From positions 458,939,995 to 459,003,994 of the forward strand of contig OY282558.1 in NCBI GenBank assembly GCA_958295665.1: DNA of 64,000 nt, read 5' to 3'. Under the pieces are notes generated by a model. That model was not told where the DNA came from. It saw nothing but the letters and a program-made list of their open reading frames with translations, and searched no databases. Position numbers and translations under genes: made by a program. The DNA comes from Tipula vernalis (taxonomy: Eukaryota > Arthropoda > Insecta > Diptera > Tipulidae). Shown here in pieces: positions 55,601 to 64,000 of this stretch; position 1 is the stretch's first letter; every line of letters begins with the position of its first letter.

Positions 55601-55706
55601 ATTTAGTATAAACTTCACTTCTCTATATAGATGTGTGAAGTTTTTCCTAAAATAAAACTAAACGCCATTTTTTTTTTATTTAGGAAAAATTTAGGATAAA
55701 CTTCAC

Positions 55707-56130
55707 ATGCATGGAGATGCTGGTTTAAAGCAAAATGTAAAATGTGTGTCGATTACTCAGTCAATTTTACCAACTGCGACAGTGCAAATTTTAGGCCAGT
55801 TTGGGCGAAAGGTATATTGTCGTGCTTTGCTAGGTAGTGGTTCACAAGTATCAATCATTGACGAAGAATTGGCAAATCAACTGCATTTAGATAGAATGTT
55901 AGCAGAGATTTCGCTACAGTCGAAATTGAATCCAGATTTGCCGGAGGAGAAACAATAAAAACATATGTCATCATAGTGTCAAAATTAGCCACCCTACCGA
56001 ATATTGTTTTAACAACACAACTGTTAGCCGCTATTGAACAACTAGAATTAGCTGCCCCTACGTTCTGTCGTTATTCTAAAATCCAGTTATTGATTAGTGC
56101 TGATGTCTTCATTAATTCAAATTTTTGGAT
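55707..56130 (+). pseudogene. BEL/Pao aspartic protease remnant
   Basis: The 83-codon frame 55707-55958 reads SILPTATVQILGQFGRKVYC, then RALLGSGSQVSIIDEELANQ. Relatives read RALLDSGSQ, so the catalytic Asp is Gly here. The following frame (55976-56130) gives SKLATLPNIVLTTQ, LELAAPTF and SADVFINSNFW, the C-terminal half ('L.LADP.F..P..IDLLLGADVF'). The protease would cut the polyprotein; this copy lacks the active-site residue and is frameshifted, and the next part is displaced by the MITE. Confidence 0.85.
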
Positions 56131-56132
56131 AT

Positions 56133-56789
56133 CGGGTGATTTTTTTAACCTGATACACTCAAATCGGAAAATAAGCACTCTACGAAAAAAATGGTGAAGA
56201 TCAAAATTTAATTATTTTGTGGGGGAAATACATACATTAGTGTTAATATTAGTATCCATCTCCTCCTCATTATAGGTGGGGCAGAGGGTAACTTTGAAAC
56301 TAAAATATGAAGCCCTTTTTTTATTGCAAATTCGGATTCTACGGCTAAAAATACGTAGGATTTGACGTAAACATTTTTTTCGATTCATGATAGATGGCGC
56401 TGTAATTGACGATTTTCCTCACTATGACGATATTCACAATGAAACCGTGGTATTTTTATTGCAGACGTAATGCAGAATCGTTTGCTTAGGTTCTCAGTAG
56501 GAGAAATTGAATATCGTCATTTACAGCGCCATCTATCATGAATCGAAAAAAATGTTTAAGTCAAATCCTACGTATTTTTAGCCGTAGAATCCGAATTTGC
56601 AATAAAAAATTGGGCTTCATATTTTAGTTTCAAAGGTATCCCTGCCCCACCTATAAGGAGGAGGGGGAGAGTACTAATTTTAATACTAATGTATTTCCCC
56701 CACGGAATAATTAAATTTTGATCTTTACCATTTTTTTCGTAGAGTGCTTATTTTCCGATTTGAGTGTATCAGGTTAAAAAAATCACCCG
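56133..56789. mobile_element. Foldback MITE with about 280-bp inverted arms
   Basis: 56133-56413 and 56513-56789 are inverted copies with scattered differences, enclosing a loop of about 100 bp. The outer ends read cgggtgatttttttaacctg; the inner ends read atagatggcgctgtaa. It separates the BEL protease from the RT lead-in. There is no coding content; frames within it are arm artefacts. A target duplication could not be fixed (short 'tat'-containing flanks only). Confidence 0.88.
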
Positions 56790-56799
56790 GTATTATATC

Positions 56800-57060
56800 A
56801 GAAAATCTCAAGAACCAAGATTACGCAAACAACGAATGAAACCCTTAAGAGATTTTGGGAAATGGAAAAAGTGTCGTACTGTGCAGAACCGAATGATGAG
56901 GACATACAATTGGAGACGTTTTATAAGGAAACAGCTACTACAAGTACAACAGGGAGATTTATTGTGCTATTCATCATATTATCCGCCACTTCTCCCAGTT
57001 ATCAAATTAAATCTCTGGGAGTTTTAGAAGTTTTAGAAAATTCAAATATGTGATGGCAGA
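56800..57060 (+). pseudogene. BEL/Pao RT lead-in fragment
   Basis: Reads ETLKRFWEMEKVSYCAEPND, EDIQLETFYKETATTSTTGR, FIV, then SLGV and ENSNM. This matches the BEL block 'L.RFWE.E.........ED..CE..F..T..R...GR..V' followed by 'LG.S...AL..F..LE'. The palm domain does not follow, so the RT is truncated. It continues the frame order of the protease on the other side of the MITE. Confidence 0.78.
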
Positions 57061-57179
57061 TAAACTATACCAACAGTTTTTATTATGAGAGAATCCAAAT
57101 CTTAAGCTTAGACGATATTTGCTAAATACGGTAACATGGGGAATGAGAGTGTGGTGCAAAGATGACCAGAGGGTATATA

Positions 57180-57600
57180 GCTGTTCACTGCCACGAAAGC
57201 AATTCATTTAGATTTAGTCACAGATTTGACGACATCCGCATTCATAGCCTGTTTGAAGAGATTTATCAGCTGACGTGGTATTCTAGCCAACGTTTGTAAC
57301 AACAATGCTCAGAATTTTGCATCATAAGAGGGTTTGCATCATCAGATGAGTTTTATCAGGAAGTCGAGGAATACGAAGCGGGTTTGTGGGAGGTAGTCGT
57401 CAAATCCATGTATACACACTTACGTAAAGCACCTGTTTCTATAAATTTTACGTAGGAAAAAATCTTCACTCTTTCTCAATACTAAAATCTAAGCCGGTGG
57501 TTCCTCAATTCGACAATGATTACACCAGGACATTTTTTCATCGGCTTCGCGATCACCAGTATTCTAGAACCATTCTGGCGTCATCATTATGGAAATTTGA
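57180..57600 (+). pseudogene. BEL/Pao integrase remnant
   Basis: Blocks in shifting frames: AIHLDLVTDLTTSAFIACLK and RFIS (57195-57265, the 'AVHLELV.DLTT.AF...L.RF..RRG' core), GLWEVVVKSMYTHLRK (57380-57430, 'GGLWEAAVKS.K.HL'), and ITPGHFFIGF (57515-57550, 'LTPGHFLIG'). The catalytic triad is incompletely readable. The rest fades by about 57760. Confidence 0.8.
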
Positions 57601-57769
57601 CACTTCACGCAAAGGAAAATAGGCCCCAGACACAGTAGCACGCTTCAATTGCTCAATTTAAGTTTTACCCTGGAAACTTGTAGGAGGTTTGCAGTATCCT
57701 ATCCTTTATCCTTCCAAATTTGGTAATGCAGATAATGGTTGATGATTTCATCCTTTCCTTAATACAACC

Positions 57770-60700
57770 TTGGTGGTCTACATAATTTCACTAATAATCA
57801 CATAACCTCATTTTAATCAAAAAAAAAAAAAAAAATAAAACGAAATAAAATTCTTGAAAAATTCCAATCCAAAAAATCAAAGTCATTAGATAATTTATTG
57901 CTTCCTATAATTCCATGCACACACGACCAGCCGCACTGATCAAATATGCATACTCATGTCTCATATAAACATCATCGGTAATTTGTATGTTATATAAACA
58001 AGCAAGACGGAATATTGTTATGAATACTAAGCGGAATTTGAAATATATTCCAATTCCCCCACTGTTGGATACCAATATTCATCTCCTGTCTATATAGAAC
58101 ATTATTGTATTTTTGGCCTGATCCTATTTCGAGTACGTATGTAACAAAAAAGAGATTGAAACATACGATAATTCTAAAAGCAGACGATTCGTGTATATAC
58201 AGACAAAACAAGATCGTTATAATAATTAAGACCTCCCAATTTGCGTCTGCGTATATACAAATATATTACTCTGTGTGCCAATATAAAATATATCGAATGG
58301 TATTCAATTGGCAGCATGATTGATGTAACAATAATTGATTTGTGATAGCTCCAAGTATGCAATTTACCAGTCATTTTGCATGTAAATATACAAAAATTAT
58401 TTACAACCGAAAAATTTGTAATCATCCATCTTCCAGGTACTCGCACACATTATTTCACATTGTACATATTGATTTCCAGGGTAATAAAAAAAAAAATCGC
58501 GACATTATTTTTTATGTTCGCGCGCGCGCCTTGTACATAAATTATGAATGTGATTATGAAATCAATTTTTTGTTGTTCAGCATTGTATAAAAGAATTTGA
58601 TTCAATGTTGTGGGTGGATGAATCGATCGATCGATCAGTATTTGTTATCAAATAAAAAAAAAATTGTTTAACATGTACGCGCGATATACGTTGAACTGTT
58701 GACTGCATGTGGGGTTGTTTCGTAAAAAAAAAAAAAAATGTAAATAGTTGTATATCATGTAGAACCATCTGCCTATTTACTCTTTCTTCTATCTCATCGC
58801 CCGGTAATAGAGCAACGGCTCAATGTGTTTTGTTCGTGCTATGTATAGGTGGTGTGCGTGTACCATTAAGTTTAAATTAACTAATCGACTAGGGTAAACC
58901 ATTCCGTTTATAAATATTTACCTTGATAGCAAATTTCGTTAAAATGCAAATTTTTACACAACAAATCCTTAATCTACATATATATACACCGAATATCATT
59001 TATCAATATTGAGTTTGACAATTTTTCACAAAATTGAGACAACAATCAGCATGGAACATGTATAGTCTGTTCCACAACATACATTAAAAATTACAAACTG
59101 ATTTTATCCCGGTAAATAAAATTTGAGGTTAATTTATGTTTCCAACCGAGATAATGGATCTTTCGAAAATGCGTTTCCAGACGATGCGATTGTCTATACA
59201 TATGGCTGCACACAAAAAATATTTCCGGAATTATGAAATTACACCAAGAAAACAGTTTTTAACACCTTTAATTATAATATTATGCTGTGTAAAAAAAAAA
59301 TATTTTGAGGTCCATCCTCAAAACTGAAAAAGGGACCTCACGCAAAAAAAAAAAAAATAGAAAGTGTTTTTTTTTTGGTTTACAGAGAGATAAAGAGAGA
59401 TTAATATCGTGACTGTCAAAAAATTATTAGAAAAATGCTTTTACCTTTTATCAATGATACGTATCTGATGTAAATGTCCGTGTCCATGTCACTTGTAAAT
59501 ATTGGCGCCTGCGATATGAATTTTACAATATAATTAAGGTACCCATTCCAAAGATTATAAGGAGAAGTTCGTGCGTTATCTTAACGGTTTTACCAATTAC
59601 ACGATCATTTATTTGGGACTTAATGGATTTTCTCAATTGATTGATCTTTTCAGGTGCAAGTTGATTGGTTGTGTGATGAGACCACTATATATATCGGAAA
59701 AGGTATGAATGAAGATTTTTCTCACAAAATTATTTGTGAATTTGATGTGTTTCAAAATATTTAGTAGATCGTGAGGCGCGAAATAATAGATCATGCGATC
59801 GTAGTACACATTAAGATTTCGTTCACCTCTACATTTATTTAAAACACTTAGCAAATATTTGAATGGTTTTGGTACGATTGCTGAAAAAGTAATTTCCAAT
59901 TTCTTGGAAATGTACAATTTATGATAAATTACGATAAACATGTTACCTAAATAACAACAATTTTATTACAATCCGTCACATCCCCTGCCCGCATATTAAA
60001 ATTGAGGAGGTCACAATTTCAGTATTTGTAGCTGATTTTCAGTATAGCTGAGTCAACGATTCAAAAATCTCATCGTACATACCCGCCTTCAAGATAAAAA
60101 ATAAAATATCCTAATCATAAATTTTAATTAACCCACAAACGATTCCGAGCCAAAAAATTTACCTACAGCAAACGAAACACATTAATTAAAATCATTAAGT
60201 TTTGTGATTACAATCCTTTAAAAAATATTTCATTTTTTTTTACAAATTATTATCCCCATTTTTTGTACACAGGGGTAAAACTAAACAAAGGTCCTTTTTT
60301 ATGACAATACATAAAATTTTTCACTTTCACAAAAGCAAGAGAAATCGAATTGTCAAAACGCGCGATCTTACAACAAATAGGGGCCTAATTTTTATTTTTT
60401 ATTTTTTTTTTTGTCCAGAATTGAGTGAGACCTTAATATTTCAGTTTGACATTAATTAAATTTAATGATTTTTGAGATTTTTCAATTTTTCAGAAGCGAA
60501 AAAAAATACGCAGCCAGAGACACAAAAACAGGTCGACACACAATACCCAAAAATTGATTAACATAATTGGAACATGTCGTATAAATGCTATAATGGATGA
60601 AATTGAAGAAAAAAACATTTAAAATCTTTATTTATATTTTTTGAATGGAATTTGAGACGGTGGAAGATGGAAGATTTTTTTTTTTTTTATATTATTCTAA

Positions 60701-61590
60701 TATGAATTTATTGTTAAAGGTTTATTTTTTATCGAGCGAGAATTATGATAAAGTTGATATGATATCCACAGTGTGTGGTCCTCTCTGTTTATGGGATTAT
60801 TATGCCTTATGTACATATTGTAATATATTTAGATTTTGTGAGATGAATTATTGAATTCTGAAGAAGTTCTATCGAGTCGCGTTGATGATGTAGTGTTGAA
60901 CAAATTTGTTGATTAGTTTACTTTAGATGGGGACGACTTAGTTTAATTTGAGTTGCATCGTGGGAGCCATGTGTATCCGAGATAGTATGACGATCCTGCC
61001 GCTGAGAGAGAAATTGATAACCAGTGCCACCATATTTTCTCGAATATTCTCTAGAATTGTGTAATGGAATAAAAAATTGTTGTGCCAATCAAAAGCTGGA
61101 TAAAATGAAATTTAATGTTCAGGTTAAGCGCGTTGGATTAAAGAAATATTTACTTAGGTAAATTAACAATTGATAACACTAAATGAGAACAACTAAACAT
61201 AAATCTTCAAACAAGTGTTTTCAATAGAATTAACAAATTCAAAGGGTGGAATAACAATTAAGTTTCGCTGAAGATAAATCCAGAATCATACTCCAAATAA
61301 ATAAAATAAAACTATGTTCCACAATTTTCAACTGTGGATAATATAGAAAAACAACAAAATTTGAGAGACCAAATTTTGAGGCTTTGTTGGGCTTTAGCGA
61401 GTTCTTCATAATTCCGTAGCTGGGTTCTCTTTTCAACCCTATTTACTCTTAATTCTGTTCATTCGTATGAGAATGATGAATTCGTGCGCGACATTTTCAC
61501 AAAGTATCTGAATAGAGTTAACGGCACCCCAATAGGATGTAACATCCAAACTCATCTGTAATGAACGTATCTATGTACATAACAAATACA
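57770..61590. other. AT-rich region without recognisable genes
   Basis: The longest frames are about 100 codons with no domain similarity. It contains an A-run (57819-57835), a CG-alternating patch gcgcgcgc (about 58520), tetranucleotide atcg repeats (58620-58635) and T runs near 59365. A 69-codon plus frame at 60645-60854 is unrecognised. Confidence 0.45.
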
Positions 61591-61598
61591 GATAAATG

Positions 61599-61601
<3 letters not shown>

Positions 61602-61656
<55 letters not shown>
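61602..61656. repeat. (CT)n microsatellite
   Basis: 55 bp of uninterrupted CT/TC dinucleotides immediately before the mariner relic. Confidence 0.97.
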
Positions 61657-61658
<2 letters not shown>

Positions 61659-61669
61659 AAGTACTCGAC

Positions 61670-62300
61670 CTGATTAAGAAAACACAAAATAATTGCAAAA
61701 AATATCTTTATTTCTCAACATAGTCTCCTTTAAGCTCGATACACTTTTCACGGGGATGTTCAGCTCATCAAAATAGACATCAACCGCCGACTCCACCTCT
61801 TCATTGCTAGCAAATGTGCATCACAGATGTGTGAATGGGTATGTTGTCTTGATGAAACAGCACTTTCTTTTTCACCAAATGCGGCCGTTTTTTCTTGATT
61901 TCATCATTCAAATGCTGCAATAAGTAACCTCACGACGCAGTTTTTATTCCATTTTGAGCAAATGCGGCAATCATCTTGTGCACAGTTTTCTCATGTCCAA
62001 ATGTTCAGTCATATTTTGAAATGCCCAGTATGTCTGCTAGCTTGCGCACTTTCAGTTGGCGGGTTCTTCACCATTTCTGGCGTGGTCACCTCATTTGGTT
62101 AATCACTGCGATGTTCGTCTTGGAAGCTCGTACGGCCTCATTTAAACTCTGCTATCCAATATATTATTGTTGTAAACGTAGGAGCAGACTCTACCAGAGT
62201 AGATTCTGCTTGGCTTTGATATTGGTTGGACTGACACCTTTCAAATGAAAGTAGTTATGTCACATAATGACGACCAATTTTTTCCATGTTTACAAATACA
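61670..62300 (-). pseudogene. mariner transposase relic with deleted centre
   Basis: Minus strand, in shifting frames: ESAPTFTTIIYWIAEFK, GRTSFQDEHRSD, PNEVTTPEMVK (HTH/linker, 62220-62070), LKVRKLADILGISKYD (about 62055-62000), then LLQHLNDEIKKKRPHLVKKK, VLFHQDNIPIHTSV (core 'HQDNAPVHTS', 61930-61815), and VESAVDVYFDELN near 61760. The order N- to C-terminus is right, but the first catalytic region and the YSPDLAPSD block are deleted. It is a different mariner lineage from that at 21190-24700. Confidence 0.82.
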
Positions 62301-62309
62301 CTGAGAGCG

Positions 62310-63070
62310 TTCACTATTGATGGCTCTCAAACAAATACTAAACAGTGCAGTGTCTTCAAGCTTTAAACTTAAGCTTTATAAGGTTTGTTCTTTCGAGCAT
62401 AGTGTTTTTTTAAACAACAACTGCCATCTATACGTCAGATATGGCACTCATTGCACTACGCGTACATTACTATTTCCAAGACCAATACATATGTATACAC
62501 AAGCCGCGCTCCTCGCTCTTATGACAGACAACAATAAAGAAAATGTACACTGATTCATGTCAGTTTGTGAGTGAGTTTTATATAATATTTATCCTAACAG
62601 GTTTAAGTAACCTTAATAAGTAACAAAACTTGTTAAGATCCGAACTCTTCAGGTAACAGGTGATGCCACCACCATAAAGAATTTATGATAGGTTCACTGG
62701 AACATGTGTATGTACACAAAATGGTGGAACATTTTGGAATAGACAAATACTAATACGCGAAGTGTTCAGCCAACTCATTGCAAACTTCTCATGTTACTGT
62801 GGCGCAGAGCAGTATTTAGCCACTTTTCAGAATTGCAAAAATTCAAGACTACAGAAGCAAGCTGGAACAGGCCCGGCGCAGTAGAGGAAATGAAACAACT
62901 GAATGAGAGAGAATTGTAGAAAATTGAACCAAATCAAATTAGGGTTATGGTGGGTATTTAAGACAGCCTAAAGAGAACGCACGACAAAATTCAAGAAATA
63001 TCTCTACCATAAATGGTGAAGATTTCAAATTTCAAAAAGAAAATATGAAGGGCTTAAACCTCAAAATGTG
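62310..63070. other. No recognisable gene
   Basis: Mixed-composition DNA; may include the outer end of the mariner relic. No frame over 80 codons resembles a protein. Confidence 0.35.
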
Positions 63071-63079
63071 ATCAGAAAT

Positions 63080-63720
63080 TCGGTACTGGAAATTAACTCA
63101 ACTCTCAAATTAATCCCTAACTAAACCTAATAGCTCAACCTTCACCTCAACCACCAACTCAACTTGCAACACAACCTCCAACTACTTACGCAATCACCAA
63201 ATCAACCGCCAACCCAACCCTCAACTCAATCACCAATTCAACCCCAAATCAACTTTCAAATCAACCCATAACCTAACCTCAAATTCAAATTAATTCTCCA
63301 ACCAAACTAAGCTCGAACCAAATCCCAACGCTTTACTCAATTGCAAACTTAACGGCCAACTCAATCCTGAAATCAACTTGATTCGAAAGCTGATTACTTA
63401 TATGAATTCAACTAAGCTCAACACTCAACGGAATCCTAAACTCAACCATACCCAACTACAACTCAACCTACAGCTCAACCCCTAATTCAACCCCAAACTC
63501 AACGTTAAACTTAACATTCAATTCAACCCTAACTCAACAAATCGAACTCAACTCAACCGCAAACTCGATGCCCAACTCAACATTCAAACCAGTATATATA
63601 AAAAAATTGCTCAACTGCTCACTAAATCTCAATCCAACCCAAACTCAACGCCACTCAAACTCCAATTCAATGGTAAAAAGGATCCAACTCAACCCCCAAA
63701 ATATATATCAAGCATATATA
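63080..63720. repeat. Degenerate ACTCAA/AACCC minisatellite, array 2
   Basis: Strongly biased to A and C on the plus strand, with repeated 'caactcaaccc', 'aactcaacnnt' and 'caattcaacccc' units at a spacing of about 12 bp. Same type as 30090-30590. Confidence 0.78.
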
Positions 63721-63724
63721 ACAA

Positions 63725-64000
63725 ATTGGTTAACGTGATAATATCACCACGAGGTTTTGCACCAACAACATTTTTGATTGGAATTGAAAGGTCGCCAGCA
63801 AAGAAGTGGAGCCACTCTACAGGAATATGCATCTGCAATTAAATGACTTTAGTGTTTCTAGCATATACAAATGCATCCTTTAATTACTTGGAGAGATTTA
63901 AGAATGCATTCGTTGACAGAATTAGAGGTATAGAGGTTGTCATTTAAAACAACTTTCGCTTGTGCGATAATGAACAAAACTGCATAGAATATCATCAAAC
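63725..64000. other. No recognisable gene at window end
   Basis: About 280 bp without identifiable content. Confidence 0.4.

Larger units (their letters stand above)
52206..55706. other. Possible composite insertion bounded by inverted repeats
   Basis: gtgaattttatcctaaac followed by ttttcctaaaa at 52206-52235 has its inverted counterpart at 55679-55706 (tttaggaaaaatttaggataaa, then cttcac). The two lie exactly between the BEL Gag knuckle and the BEL protease. Inside are tandem repeats, Gypsy pol, a small inverted repeat and a LINE relic. Two extra copies of the end motif (about 55600-55617 and 55633-55650) sit near the right end, so other pairings are possible. No target duplication was identified. 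Confidence 0.4.
55707..57760 (+). mobile_element. BEL/Pao relic: protease, RT start and integrase, split by a MITE
   Basis: Protease (55707-56130), foldback MITE (56133-56789), RT lead-in (56800-57060) and integrase/C-terminus (57180-57590) succeed each other on the plus strand. Most of RT and all of RNase H are missing between 57060 and 57180. Together with the Gag piece at 51880-52230 this was probably one element. No LTRs were recognised. Confidence 0.8.

Noticed and set aside
59633..59941. 102-codon minus frame
   Set aside because: No domain or motif recognised; surrounding DNA is non-coding in appearance.

Overview
This is AT-rich, repeat-dense DNA from an animal genome, most likely an insect and probably a fly. 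The evidence is the set of transposon families: two Jockey-clade and one Loa-like non-LTR retrotransposon, at least three (probably four) BEL/Pao relics, two Gypsy pol relics, two generic LINE reverse-transcriptase relics, several Tc1/mariner transposase fragments, a pogo-like element, foldback elements and MITEs. Long T/A runs and the recurring word 'atacgagta' also look dipteran. I see no bacterial features, no rRNA or convincing tRNA, no CRISPR, and no recognisable host protein-coding exon. The window reads as intergenic or long-intron sequence packed with nested, mostly dead mobile elements.

Layout. 1-2560: no gene. 2570-6199: Jockey copy 1 (minus). 6620-8150: BEL/Pao relic (minus). 8450-8915: Tc1/mariner transposase tail (plus). 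8920-13700: nothing recognisable. 13725-15605: pogo-like element (minus) split by a 799-bp MITE. 15976-16253: inverted-repeat unit. 17440-17735: possible BEL integrase scrap, followed by a Loa 5' leader fragment. 21190-24700: a mariner in two pieces, with a 1,816-bp TIR element between them. 25000-30600: AT-rich DNA with one candidate microexon and a degenerate ACTCAA minisatellite. 31114-36490: Jockey copy 2 (minus), split by a 2.44-kb foldback element. 36600-38472: LTR-like sequence, LINE relic and Gypsy relic. 40015-41748: two fused hexanucleotide arrays. 43690-49800: BEL/Pao relic (plus) split by a 3.6-kb Loa-like element. 51880-57760: BEL/Pao pieces separated by 3.5 kb of tandem repeats, Gypsy pol, a small MITE and a LINE relic, with a further foldback MITE between protease and RT. 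57770-61600: no gene. 61670-62300: mariner relic. 63080-63720: second ACTCAA array.

No gene set works together as a pathway. What can be read is the order of insertions. In three cases (14277-15075, 33689-36131, 44407-48019) removing the insert together with one target-site copy rejoins the interrupted host-element reading frame, which fixes the boundaries and the target-site length (7, 9 and 10 bp). Domain calls come from reading translations by eye. No database search was possible, so family-level names are firm for the main retroelements and tentative for the MITEs and foldback elements.
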